Shown one piece after another: positions 13,901 through 26,900 of a DNA stretch of 64,000 nt; the stretch's first letter is position 1, and each line of letters begins with the position of its first letter. This DNA is from Struthio camelus. Lineage: Eukaryota; Chordata; Aves; Struthioniformes; Struthionidae. The notes below the pieces were generated by a model. It worked only from the letters and a program-made list of their open reading frames with translations, had not been told where the DNA came from and made no database searches. Where the stretch lies: the NCBI RefSeq assembly GCF_040807025.1, contig NC_090942.1:62700911-62764910 (forward strand), written 5' to 3'. The translations under genes and the position numbers were made by a program.

Positions 13901-16900
13901 TAAGGAAGATGGCGTGTGTTATGTATCTCCCTGCATCAGAAAGGAGCTGGGTGGCCTGCCAAGCTGGAAGGGCATGGTCATGGGTGACAGGAACGTTTCA
14001 GCTGGCCAGTGTTCATTTGTCAGTGCTGGGAATCCAGGTATCTTGCTAGGAGGCACAGGCACAACAACAGCAGGAAAAATCTGGTCTGTGCGGGAGACTA
14101 AAGTGTTTTTGAGAGGCTGAAGAGGTTCAGAAAAATTGTCCGTGCCCTCCTTCTCCAAAGGTGAGCTATATGAACGCATAACTGTGTAACTAGGCTGCTT
14201 AATGGTGTAATCAGCTTTTTGCTTGAGCTGATTTTGGACGTTCGGTCCAGAACATGGATGCGTTAAATACTGATGATATTGTTTAAAGATAGAACTCAGA
14301 CATCCACTTATAGGACTCAAATTGGAAAACTGTGTCATGTAGCCAAATTCAGCCTTCTTTAACATCTAGGCTATCCCCTACAATTGGTAGGTTTATAAGG
14401 AACATGCATGAGAACAGAAGTTATCCTAACCGGTGTGTAGCAATGAAGCAGGCTTATTCTTATGCTTTTGACCTTTCTGTAATCAGGTGACATCCAAGAA
14501 CTCTACGATACGAAGTTAGCTCCTGGACACGCTGCAGCTTTCTCGGATGACTGCGATCTGCCTTCTACACATGAAATGGTTAGAAGCGTAGGGATGCAGG
14601 TAAGACATCATTTTGAAATCCTGATCATGAACGTATTTACCCCCAAATGTGACATTTTACACACGTTCTCCAAAGTGAAAAGTTTAATTTTTTTATTTGT
14701 TTTGATAAACATGTAATAGTTTTACAGGAGACTGAGAAGAAATACGTTCTCTCATAATTCTGTAATAATACCGTGCTTTGCAGAATTGTTTCCTGTAATA
14801 GTTTAGAGCTCGATTGCTCTTTGGATTCTACTACCTTTCTGTTTGGTATTTTACTAAATCCGTTTTGCTATCAGTGGATCATGAACATTTATGCAATGTC
14901 TAATGAAGACAATGTATGATATTTGTATGAGTCGAATTTGGAGTGAAGCTCAGGAAAATAGTGTTTGAAGGCTAACTCCCGAGTTGAATTCCCCAGAATT
15001 GTCACCGAGTCCCTGTACCATTACGCTGTACAAGTGTGATGCTACATCGTTTAGAGTAAGCTACAGAAAGACAAAAATGTGGTGGGGAAAGAGCCCTGTA
15101 GAAGTCTCACGGAGCAACACTGTTGAAAAAGGAAATTCAGCAGCTGTCTTGCAGTCTTGTATGGAAATCAAGATAGGTAATCATCATCCAGAAACTCAGC
15201 TTTGGGAGCTCGTATTTAGTCTCTGTGTATGAGTGGTATGTAGATGCATCCACACATACCTGTATAGATATTAAGAGGGGATAAATATTTTAATTCTCTT
15301 TCTTTCTAGAACACATACATGGGATTTCTGGACTACAGAAAGCAAGCAATTAGAGATCTTGGCATCAGCCCTAGCACCTGCTCCTTTAATCCTGGAGTAA
15401 TTGTTGCTAACATGACTGAATGGAAGCATCAACGGATTACAAAGCAGTTGGAAAAGTGGATGCAAAGAAACGTGGAGTATGTATAGACGTCTAGCTTTGC
15501 ACTTTAACATTACTTTTAGAACTCAGTTTACAACCTAATTTTCTGTGGTTTTTTTTTTTTTGTAATGCTTAAAAGTTAGTAACTCTAAACAATCTTTTAT
15601 TTAGAGATCATAAAGGAAGAAACTCTTGTTCCAGAATTTCCATCTGCTTAAATCTGACCAATCGCATACTGTGGAATGACCACCCGGAATTTTAGTCTTG
15701 TGCTTAGTTACAAGCCACACATAATCCTGAGCGACACTGGGAACACAGAGTTCCCGATTTGGGTGACTGACCTCACTTAGGATGACGCTCTTCCCTTCCT
15801 GACGCTGGTTTAGAGATGAAGGGATGTTTCCATGTTTGTGTGGGGTCCCTCCTATTGTAATGCCAACCGAACTATAAATAGACATTACGCTTCTTAAATA
15901 CCAACAGAAAGCACTTCTTTCTCCATAGATGGACCGGAATTGACATAAAAGATGCGTTTTTGGCATTGACCACGAATAGGTCATGAAAACAGTGAAACAA
16001 TCACTGTTCATTTTTGATGTCAGTTCACTGTCAACCCATATTTAAAACTTGACATTTACTTTCTTTCTCTGCACAGGATTAAGCTTAAGTTTAGTAACGC
16101 TGAATTGAAACTGAACAGCTTGTATTTTTGGATTACATCCATTTCTTGTTATTTTCACAAATGAACAAAGGGAGGAAGACACAAAAAGACCTCCATATGA
16201 ATGAAAAGACAGACGTCTCTCTCTCACTCTTATATGGCATATCCTGTTACGCTTTTTTATGTTTTGAAAAACAACCATGAGCACTACTGCAAATTGTATC
16301 TACAAAGATGATTTATTTTATATATTCTTTTTAGCTGGCTTTTCAAACTACAGTGAAGCAAGTTGCTTAACGACGAGTTGAAACCTGGATGTTTTGGGAG
16401 GAGGTTATCGCTTTATTCTGCATCCTCTAAGCACGTCTCAGATTCTTCCCAGGTTTCCTCCTTGTTGGGCTAGGCACGTGGCAGGATGCGCTGTAGCCAG
16501 TGCAGCTTCTCCCATGTGCTGACTGTCCAGGCTTTAAGCACGTTGTGGCTGGACAGCTGGCTGCTCTCCCTTAAAACCTCTCCTTGCAGTAATTTAGCTT
16601 TATCTGACCATGAATTTTTCACAAAACTTATAGGAAATCAATATGCTTTAGATGTTAGTTTATATGCTTAGGCCCCTTTGCCAGACTTGAAGAAGATCTA
16701 TATGTTTAAAAGTTGGGGGGGGGGGGGAGGAGGGGGTTGGGGAAGAAAGACAGAGGAAATGAAAGAGTGGCAACTATATAAATCCCCTTTAAAAAAAAAA
16801 GTTGAGAGAGGTTAAAAAACAGGTTTATAGCGATTCCTTTACATTAGCTGCTTTTTTCTACTGTAAACTGTTAGCTTTTTAGACTATAGGTATTGTGTGC

Positions 16901-18247
16901 CAGAAATTGGCCTCACATTGGCTCTGACTCTCAATTTGTGTTTGATACCAACGATTCCCTCGATGGGAATTGGCGTTGCAAATATAAGCACTTAACAGCA
17001 TTAGAAAGGAATATACTGAAAAATAGTCTGTTCATTTTGAATTTTTCCAGAATATTTATATTTTTAATCATCTGATTTTATACTAAAGATACTTTTCTTT
17101 GACTGAGGTTTTGAACATTTCTTGCCTTCTCTTTTTCCCTTTCTTCCCAGGGAGAATCTGTACAGCAGCACCCTTGGGGGAGGTGTGGCCACCTCTCCAA
17201 TGCTGATTGTATTTTATGGAAAGTATTCTACTATTAATCCCATGTGGCACATAAGGCATCTTGGTAAGTTTAACTTTCCAACATTTGCCGTCGGAGCTAA
17301 AGTGAGAGGTGTTAAGGTTCCAATACAGAACTTCAGCTCAATGAATTACTTTATACCTCAGAGCCGCAGTACGTAATCTATGCTTATTTCTTTTCTTCTG
17401 ATACGCAGCAGTAGTCCTGTCTTCCTCAGGATAGTGCAGAACGCGTGCGCAGCCTATGGGTATTGTTATGCAAACACCTTAAGAGGTTAAGTAAACTAAA
17501 TGGTTGCACTCCTGCAAGAAAACTTTTAACAGTTATTTAATTGGATTTAAAAAAGGAAAAAAAAAACCATTTAGGAGAAAGTTTCATGATTAAAGACCAA
17601 CTAACCTATATTATCATAAACCGGGGAAAGAATATATGTAAGGTCTGAATATAGGCAAAGAGACTGACAATCAAACACTTTTTCAGTAGACAGAGTGAAA
17701 GAATATGGGATCCCTGGGAGAAGTGGGTTTTTATTCAGGAAATATAGTTAGTATTTACCTGGAAAAAGGGATAATGGCTTAGTAGTTTTAGCAAAATAAA
17801 TATTAGGTTTTTTTTAAGCCCCAGCTGTGCTGAAATGTTTTAACAACTTGACTTTTTTTTCCCCCCTCTCATTTAGAACTGTACAGACATGGAGTTCAAA
17901 AAAGCTACTCTATTTATTACCATACAACTTATTGTCTATACTAATAATAAACCATACTAATTAGACTTAGACTTAAATTCACAGTCTCTGGGGGGGGGGG
18001 GGGGGTGAGAGGGAAGAACATCACTGCATAGTATCTTCCGTTATTGACAACTAGATTTTTATGTGTCCATGCAGGTTGGAGTCCTGACACTCGCTATTCA
18101 GAACATTTTCTTCAAGAAGCTAAATTACTTCACTGGAATGGAAGATATAAACCTTGGGACTATCCCAGTGTCCACACTGATCTCTGGGAAAACTGGTTTA
18201 TTCCTGACCCCTCAGGGAAGTTCAAATTAACTCGTCCTGAAAGCTGA
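4953..18247 (+). CDS. GLT8D2: GLT8D2, glycosyltransferase 8 domain-containing protein 2
   Basis: Predicted type II membrane glycosyltransferase of the GT8 family; the acceptor substrate is not established. Coding exons: 4953-4971, 6596-6691, 7878-8046, 9641-9758, 11325-11409, 14487-14599, 15310-15476, 17151-17263, 18075-18247. Phases join without a break to 350 residues (human 349). Residues 1-7 are basic (MALLKKI), about 8-25 are a leucine-rich membrane anchor, then a short stem and the GT8 fold. Visible family motifs are VVICAAAGRMGA near 48, the DDD metal/nucleotide-sugar motif at 156-158, FNPGVIVANMTEW at 226-238 with a glycosylation sequon at Asn234, and LLHWNGRYKPW near 311-321. The ATG exon starts at acceptor 4926/4927, so the 5' UTR is split. 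Introns 4 and 5 carry old CR1/L3 LINE pieces. The gene is tail to tail with TDG. Function is known only by family. Confidence 0.96.
8660..9580 (+). mobile_element. Degraded LINE of the CR1/L3 type in a GLT8D2 intron
   Basis: An open stretch at about 8673-8915 reads SGVPQGAF, a remnant of the reverse transcriptase SGVPQG motif, then a worn version of the 'ADDTKLGG' region (AGGTKLGEN). Downstream blocks resemble the CR1/L3 3' end: GAGAGCAACAA near 9170, a 'GTGGAGTCTCTG' block near 9420, 'AGACATAATTGATTCTG' near 9503 and a terminal CCTATGAGTCCATGA near 9567. Several indels and stops show that it is ancient and dead. The match is from memory of the repeat consensus. Confidence 0.75.
10140..10640 (+). 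mobile_element. Second degraded LINE fragment (CR1/L3 type)
   Basis: The stretch has the characteristic LINE 3' ORF2 phrases: TGTGCAGTTTTAGTCTCCTTACC near 10320 with AGGAGATAGTAGCCCTGGAAAA following, and near 10590 'AAATTAGTAGGAGTTACGGTCAGAACAA'-like sequence. It is heavily diverged and lacks an open frame. It lies in the next GLT8D2 intron (9759-11324) in the same orientation as the first element, so both could be parts of one old insertion region, but they overlap different consensus parts. Confidence 0.6.
16715..16742 (+). repeat. G-run cluster in a GLT8D2 intron
   Basis: Thirteen consecutive G residues followed by further G blocks (AGGAGGGGGTTGGGG). Four or more G-tracts within 28 bases could form a quadruplex on the coding strand, but homopolymer length is also a common sequencing error. 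Confidence 0.7.
17990..18005 (+). repeat. Poly-G homopolymer before the last GLT8D2 exon
   Basis: Sixteen consecutive G residues about 70 bases before the last coding exon. The exact length should be treated as uncertain. Confidence 0.75.
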
Positions 18248-18840
18248 TACTGAAAAGTTTGATGCAGTCATACACTGTATTTTGCAGTATGCAGTAATCA
18301 GAGATACAACCTGTCAAATTGTGTAATTAACTGATTTTAGAAAACAAAGTATTTGTTAAATAGTGCTATAAGCTGACCATCAGTTATATGTGCTTATGGG
18401 CAGAGAGGAGGTGCAGTGATAGCTATGCAATTCAGATTATCTTGACTTTCAAGTAAGGTGAAGAAACACATTTACTTGACAATGAAGTATTTTCATTAAA
18501 CATTTTCAGAGGTGAAATTCAGTGACAGACAATGTGTTTTAATGTAAGATCTTTATAAATAAGACTAATCTGCTGCTAGAAAAATCTACCCAGGAAATAC
18601 TTGCAGTATTATATACAAGGTGTATTTAGTCTTCTAGCCCACATTAAGCAGCCTGAAATTAAAACTTACGCAGCATTTCTAATAAGTGGAGTTCTCTTGC
18701 ATGGTGACTGTTTTCCAGTGTAGTGTCTTTCTGAACGCTGTACTGGTGCCGACAGTGCATTACATACCCTGTTACATACCTAGAGCACTGCTAACAAGAT
18801 GCAAAATTACATTCTCAGACACTGCAATACCGTTCCTGAT

Positions 18841-18846
18841 TTTATT
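18841..18846 (-). terminator. Candidate distal poly(A) signal for TDG
   Basis: AATAAA on the minus strand about 2.1 kb after the TDG stop. It lies inside the GLT8D2 3' UTR. Nearer non-canonical hexamers could also be used. Confidence 0.3.
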
Positions 18847-19117
18847 GTCAAACATTTGTAGATTTAAGATAGATTAAGAACCTCTCCATTACTCTAATGA
18901 AAATAGCACCAGTTCTGAGGCAGTAGACATAGAAATGAAATATTTAGTGAAACTGTCATTGTACACTTAATTATATTTTATACTTAGATAGCCTAGTAGG
19001 TTTCTCTGTTAAAGAGACCTTCCCCTTCAAAATCAAAAAAAAAAGAGCCTTACAGTAGTTATATACTACTGTTACCTACTCTACAATGCTAATTACATGC
19101 TTCTAATTTTGTTGAAA

Positions 19118-19123
19118 AATAAA
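19118..19123 (+). terminator. Candidate poly(A) signal for GLT8D2
   Basis: Canonical AATAAA about 0.87 kb after the GLT8D2 stop codon. It is the first canonical hexamer I see on that strand after the stop; use is inferred. Confidence 0.5.
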
Positions 19124-20926
19124 ATTGAGTTGTAACAAATCCCTGATACAAGATACTTTGAGCACCTGCAGGAAAATGTCCATGTAAACAGTGATACATG
19201 ATACAGTACACTTTAAATAGCAGACAAGACAAATCCTATACCTTTTTGACAAGATACTGAACAGCTTTATGCTGAAGCTAATAAACACGATCAGACTCAT
19301 AATGCACACTTCCTTGATTTAAGACGCTCAGAATTAAGCCACATAATTTGGGAAGAAAACTGTAAACATCATACCTGCCTCACAACAGGTTGACAGTGTG
19401 TGATCTCAGTGACAGTTGCTGCAGCAGGATTAGAATCTACACTAACTAGTTAAACTCGATGCGTTTCAACTGTCAATGACTGTGAGGAAAGGATAAGAAC
19501 ACTGGTACAGGAATCTCTGACCAGCATAGATTGTGGAGATACCGTTTGTATCTATTTTTCAAGTATGTGAAGCACCTACTCTCATAAGTTCATCAAAACT
19601 TTAAAGTTTTGATCAGCTTATTGCTTTTACTTCATCTCTTCCTCGTATTTAAAAGAGGGCAGGATGATGATGATGATTAGGCCCAAGTGTGGAACCTCAT
19701 TTCTTTCTCAGTCACACATTGGCCACATCAAAGGGTGTATATTTTAAGGACGTTCCTCAAAAAGAAAGCTGTAGTTTCCACAGTTGCCTACTTTTTCATG
19801 GAACAGCTGCTCTTATCTGTAACTTAATACTTTTTTTTCTTGTAAGAGTAAGGAGAACACCCTCTGAAGTCTTCCAGATTGAAGAGAAATGAACATTAAG
19901 AATTGCCAAATTGCAATCATCTTTCAGCCTGTGCTAGTTGTAAGATGTACAATTTTTTTGCTTGATTTACACTGGAGATGTAAACCACGTAACTGTACAT
20001 GGATTTTACAGAGAATTTGGTCTTTCAAGGCCCTGCAGTATAATCTGTTCAAAGGGTTGTCTCCTGCTAACGGTGTTGCTAGCAATAGCTCAGGTGAAGA
20101 GACTCATCACATCGAAAAGGCTGAGAGTTTAAATGCCACAGAATTCAAGAACCACTGTTTTTTTTTGTTTTTGTTTTTTAAAGAATTCCACTTCCTTACG
20201 TTGGAATTAAAGGGGGAAGAGATGGAACGGTAGGGAGACCTGACCTTTGAGTCAGCTCAGCTAGAATATTTAGGTCCTAAATTTTCCTCCTCAACGTTGT
20301 GACTTGAGACAATGATGTCTTTAGTCCTGAATATGGTACACTAAAAAGACAGCTCTTTTCCTGCCCAGAAAACATTCAGCACTCCCAGCTGCAGAACACA
20401 ACCTTCTGCACTTTTTAAGAAGGTAACAGGCAGACTTAAAAATACAATTTGTTTAACTCTGCATGATTAAAAACTCACTTTGTGTAAGATCAAGGTATAC
20501 TTCCCTTTCTCTGCTCTCTGGATATAAAAGGATTATGAGCTATCCAAATAGACGAGGCATCAGTAAAAAGTATACCACCACTGTTGCTACTACATTACAA
20601 GTGACAGAATAAAATTAACGCCCCAAAGAAATCTTCATAAATGAGACAGCAATTTGTCAAAAACTGCAAGAAAGGATATACATTAAATATAAAACTCATA
20701 TACAAAAAAGGGCCAACTTCTGTTTTTTAAAAAGATTGGACCGTTCCTTAAAATTATCTAGTTCATTGATTTGAGCCTACCACACACAATTAGTTTTGAC
20801 TATAATAAAATAAGCTAGGGGAGGTAAAATACTATTAAAAACGCTTCAGTTGGGAGAACCACGGTACCTATCCTGATCACTGCATTAAAACTGCAGCATG
20901 TATGCATAGCTGAGAAGAAACAGCTC

Positions 20927-23900
20927 TTATGCACTGCTTCCTTCTTGTTCTTGTGTCATTCCAGTATTGAATTCTGGAATCTGGTCTGCAAAGGACTGTG
21001 CCATCCATTGTCCATTAGGAACTTCACTGAAGGATGACCCCTCGCAGTACTGTGGATTGCTTGCTGCTGAAAGACAAACAAGAATATTAAAATGCAGTTG
21101 ATATCATTAACTAAAAAAAACAAAGTTTGCAGTTTCCATCTTTCCCTCCCTATTTTTCGACTACCTACTTAGACTGCAGTGCAAACTTCTTTCTTTTTGT
21201 CACCTACTTTTGTAGGTGCAGACAATTTCTCCAGATTATAGATTGTTAGAATCTTTGTTGAAGGGTGACTGCCTATATTTAAACATAATCAGAGGAATAA
21301 GTCTAAATGGTTTAAAACACCTTACTCTGCAGTGCTCCCTATGAACAAATTTTTTTCTTCTAAAAGAAAGGACGCTTTCTTTGAGGAAGAAGGGTAAGCA
21401 GAATGCAAATTTCAATTTGCATAGTGAGATTAGGACTGAAGATTCATGACTTCAAAGAAACGTGGCAGTTACTGTTTCCTCCATTGTTGTTATTTAGTTT
21501 TTAATTGCAGTTGATGGTATTTTGGAAGTAGAAGTCCCAAGTTCTTAATTATAGCTAGATTACTAGATCTAATCCTTCCAGTCTTCATTCTGTTCCTTTT
21601 TTTTCCTCCCCTTTAATTTACTTACAATTTTTCCAAACTTGTCAGGATTAAAACAAAACAAAAAAAAAATCAACAACAACAAAACCAAAAACAAACCCCC
21701 CCCCGCTACTTTCCTCAAGTGTTTGCAAGAACTTTTGCTAAGCAGAGATCGAGAAAATTATGAACAGTCAAAGCTTATTGCTCTCTCACTAAAGCTGGAG
21801 AACACCAAACTGTGTTACATGTTCTGGGTTTGCAGTGGTGGTGGTGGTTTTTTTTTTTTTTTTTTTTAAGACTTTCTCACTCATGATGCAAATATAGTAA
21901 AATTTGTCTTCAGATTACTCAAGGCATAAACCAGCTAGCACAGAAGTTATTTGGATTACAGCATTCCAATATACTCCTCCTTTATCTGCCCTGCTAGTAA
22001 TGGAACAGCCTCAACTCTCCTGTGATTGTATCTGTTCCATTATTCTCTGGCTTTGCTTTCCTTAGGAATGAAAACACTGAAGTAGCAGCCATCAGTTTTG
22101 TTCTGATCAGCACCATGCATTTATGTAAAAATCATTGTAATCAAAAGAAGGTTCTTCTAAGTCACTAGTTTTATATGCTTGTCAGATTTCAGGAACCTGC
22201 CTGAAAGTCTGAATTTGGGAATCAAAGGTTGAAGGTGCAAGCAATTTATTTTTTTATTTAAATAAAAGAAACGGCTTCTTTCTATTTCCCTCCCCCAGAA
22301 CACGATAAATTCCCTCAATTATATAACAGTTTAACTGCTGCTATACTTTAAATATCTTGCTTGAATTATGGAAGTTGCTGAAAGGGCAGAACACTAAATG
22401 TACGCTCATCTGTTTACAAACTGAATGCCCCCAGCACCACACTTTACCAGCTTCATTTGAAGAGAAATTGCACTGTTCATTTTCATATATTGTGCGATCA
22501 CAATAAGCTCCTCCGTATGCTGCTTCATAACCCGGATCATATTTTTCTTCTTTGACAGCCATCTTTTTAGCATCCTCTGCAGAAAGAGGAGACCTCAAGT
22601 ATTAGTATTTTAAAGAAAAATATCAAAGAATATTTTTATCAGAGAACACTTGAAAAAACAGACATTTTTATTCCATGCAAAAGGTAATTCCAGCTCCCCT
22701 TAGATAATCAAGACTGTAGTAAGAAGAACATGGAATACAGTTCTTTACCAAGTGATTTAGGGAGGATGGGACATGCTTTCTTTTTGTCCGTAAATTCTTT
22801 ATTTCCTTTTGCTCGAGCAACTGCTAGAGCAACCGCTGTGTGTGTTGTACAATACGCTACATTTTAAGGAAGGATTAACAAAATAAATCACTATACCTTG
22901 TGCAAGTTGCAAGTCAAACGTGTACTGCACCTCTTGCACGTCTGTGTTTGGTGCAATGCCCTTCAGTTGATCCCTTAGGTCTTTCAGCTTTATGTAATAA
23001 TGAACTTTATCTTGGGCACGAGGAAACTGAGCACATCTTGCACTGGATGATGGCATAACATAGCAGAGCTTGAGACAAAACGCAAGAAAAACAGCATTAT
23101 AAGCCCCTGAACTACAAACAAGTATTTAGCGCGTTGAGAAGAACTTCACGTTTAAGCTCACGTTACCTTGTACGAACATCAACTAATGCCCATAGTGGGA
23201 GAGATTAAAAGAAAAAGCTTTAAAGTTTCTTGGCCGGCTAGATGTCTTGCCCTAAAGAGAAAGGCTGATGACCAACTGTGGAAGCTAGGAGAATTTTCAC
23301 CTGTTGTTTATGCGCTGCAGAAGCGATAGAAGTGCGTTACAAGTACAAACGCATGGCAGTTAGTGGAGCACACTGAAGAGCTCCCTGAACAAGTGGAGAT
23401 CTGAGCCAGAAAGTCCAGAGGACTACATGATACTGTGCAAACATCCCAATCCCGTGAGAGAGGCAACACGGGTTAATTAGCCTGGCTTCTCGGCCAAGCG
23501 TGTCTGCATCACACTTGCCAGCGTTTGAAATTTGTGTGGACAAAGACATCTCAAGTGTCTCTGCTTCTGTCAAGAGGCCTAACTAAAGACTTAAAGCTGG
23601 TTCAGAGAAAAGAAACTTTATCCAATATGTTTATTACAGGGTAGTATTTTTGAACGTGAACTCGTACCTAGGACTGTTTGTGTTTCTTACAAACATGACA
23701 CTTCTACTACAGACGTATTTAAGAGCTACTTAAGGATGAAGCATTTTATCACTAACAGTTCTTCAGGCTCTGATGGCAACGTTCCACCATTAGGGAAGGA
23801 CATCTTAAACTTGCAGTAACAGTAATTTGGGATAGAGAGAGAGAATGAAAACAATCCAAACTTTTGAGCTGAAAAGGCAATGAAGCTTTGGAACAGGCTA

Positions 23901-26900
23901 CCTTGGCAAGTAGTGTAATTGCGTTTGCTGGAGGTTTGTAAGAAGAGAATAAACAAACCTGTTTGGGATGATTTACAGATAGCTGGTCTCTTGAGATACC
24001 TTCCAGCACTAGAGGTCTGTGATGAATGCACTCTTCCTCAAACTGTTTTCTCGTACCTTAAGCGTTCCAATTTAATTTCAAGCTGCAAATCAGCTTAAGA
24101 CGACCTACTCTTGGGCATGGCCAGATTATACAGATAATGCTGTATCTGTAGTGTGTAATAGCACAATGGTGGACTTAACTATTCTTTCTCCCTCACTGCA
24201 GCACTTCTAGCACTGTGATCACGTTCAGTATCCACATTCAGTAATATAAGCATACAGGGAATGGGTCACAGGTAATCATATGAAAGTAGCTGAGAGTTAT
24301 CAACAAAGAATATGAGTTTTATTTATACTTTAGATGCCCTCCACAGAACGCACTAACCTGCTAACCCATAACACACTATTTTCAAAAGAAAATGAGCAAG
24401 TCTGCTGTCTTAAGATGCGTCTGAAAATCGCCCAATCCCACTTTATACTTTGGGCAAACTTTGCCATTGCTGTAAGTGGGTGCAATATTACAGTGGGTGC
24501 AAGCGGGTCCTGATATTTCATTAGTTTTGAAATAACCGAAATCAGAGTGCTTTGTTTTTGTTCCTCAGCATCAGTACTTACAGTTTCTGTATCTGGCACC
24601 TTGTGGGGCTGCAATCCAAATTCCAAATTTTTAACTTTTATTCCAAAAACTTCTTTACTGAAAATTTCATAAATACCTAAAATGAAATGAAGATAGGGTA
24701 AATGGACAGAAAAAGCAACTGACATATCAAATTCATTCAAAATTAAGGTTCTCACATTTTCCATTAAAAGCTGCTATACGAGGTTTATACTTTTGCAATT
24801 TCTGCACCAGAATTCGCCCTCCTTCCCGAAACTCTTTGCTAAAAGAGAACATAAAAAAAAAAAATAGTACTCAAAATTACAATGGCAACTATTACTTGAT
24901 TATTAAGTTTGATATTCTCCTCTGTTATCCTACCTGGAGAGGTCTTTGCTTCCAGGTGTTGTCCTTTCCACCATGTTCGTAAATCCAATTCCATATTTAT
25001 ACGGTAAGGTGTGGTCATCCATATGGTTCAGCTGTTCATTACTTAAACCAGACATGAAGAGACACTTCCCTGTCAAGTGGCAAGATAAGCATTTGTCTTT
25101 TTTTTTAAATAGACAGTATCGAAATGCTAAAGGAAGAGTTTATGTTAAGAAAGCATCGAGTTTACGTGGAAAGACTTTTCCCCTATCTAGACAAATTTAA
25201 AACAGCCACACTTTTTTATCCATTTCATGAGGATACCAATCCCCACTGAACAAGAATTCATCACCAGGATCCTGGGTATGGCAAGAGACTTTTCTAAAAG
25301 TTCAGTACAGAGCTTTACATTTCACAAGTCACATAAAAAGGCAGGGAATGCTATCAATACAGAGAACACATTTTGTGGAAAAGAACGTGGCAAATACAGG
25401 AAATGCCAATTTTCTTTTACAACCTTGCCATCACGTCTCCTTGCATTAGGCTTCTCTGACAGAACCCACTGTCATCCTAACATTAATGTACACAAGTCTA
25501 GTGCACTGCCTATCTCTCTCAAGCACAAATCAAATGCAGCTAGTTCCTAATGACCCAGGAAGTTCTTACAAACACAGGAATTTGTTAGAGCATGCGTATT
25601 TGGGTCTGGTTCTTGTTAAACAGGACTAATAGTCTCCTAGTCTGCAGAGCACTAGAGAAATAACCTGAGCCTGATTATTGCTCTACAGAAGTATTTTGGA
25701 TGAAGTATCACAGAGCTGCAAATTAGCCCATATGGAGCTCCTTGCTACCAAAGTCAGAATGGTTCCCAGTACCCAAACCAGAGCATTTCAGAGTTCAGAT
25801 ACAATCTTTCTTTATGACGCTGTGCTGCAAAAATATTATTTAAATGGAAAAATATCGGAAAAAAAAGAATTTTTGTCTGCAGAATCACGTATGCCAGATG
25901 CATATGCCTGCTGGGGAAGCAGAAGGGGTGTTGCTTTATCATCAGCTAAGAAGCTTCTTTAGCAGAGATGAATACACACAAGAACGGGAGGGCTTGCTGG
26001 AATGCAGTTTTGGAAAAAACGTATGTGAAGGGTGGCCGTTGCTGGTTTTATTTTATACAACAATTTGATGCTCATTGACTTAACCTGATAACTTAAGTAC
26101 TAGATACTTAATTTTTATTCCTCGAATGGTACACTGACATGCTAAGAAGTTATTTGTTAACAAAGTCTGGTAAACTGTGTTTACATGACAGTTGTAAACC
26201 TGTATTGAAAAGAAATCACTGATTAGTCCTATTTTATTCTTTTTATGCAAGCTATATGACAGAAAAGGGATTTAAGTCACTCAGACGGTTAAAAGCAAAG
26301 TCCCCCTCCCCACCAAAAGAAGAAAAGAACAAGAAAAAAAAAAGAAAAACAACAGCATGATTAAAATGCCACAAGTGCTAACAGAGTTCTGCAAATCCTA
26401 TAAAAAGAAAGGAGAACAAAAACCTACAAAAATGGTTTCCAGGTCCAGGATAATGATGTCCTTTGTAAGCTGCCATCAAGCCAGGGTTTATGCCAATCTA
26501 CAAAGCAAGATATCAGTTCATTTTAACGATGAGAAGATGGCATCCTGATCAGAAATTTGATCAAGTTACATTAAGCAAATGTCTTCAATTCTCTTAATTA
26601 ATGCCAGTAAACAAAACTATGTAAATGATATCTTCCATTATTATTCAAAGAATTGACAGTTGTACCAGGGCCTCGGTTTAAGTGTGTAACGTCAAAAGAG
26701 CAGCTCATAGCGTGTTTTACAGCCACTGATTAAAGCTTACAGTAAATAAAGCGTGAAGTAACAGTCTTTCATTATATTTGACCTTATACTTCTCAGAAAC
26801 TTTCATTATGTTACTATGATTTTTAACAGAAAATGCAAAGCTTCTGTACACAGGAAACAGTTTAGATACTTACATGGCAAGATCTAGCAAAATAAAGTGA

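Larger units (their letters stand above)
18248..20926. other. Convergent 3' UTR region of GLT8D2 and TDG
   Basis: About 2.7 kb between the two stop codons, AT-rich, without a recognisable coding exon. AATAAA on the plus strand occurs at 19118-19123 and again near 20606 and 20806, all usable by GLT8D2. On the minus strand AATAAA (TTTATT on plus) occurs at 18841-18846 and would give TDG a 3' UTR of about 2 kb, similar to the long UTR of mammalian TDG. If these are used, the two transcripts overlap. The open frame at 19689-20233 has no features of a conserved gene. Confidence 0.6.
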
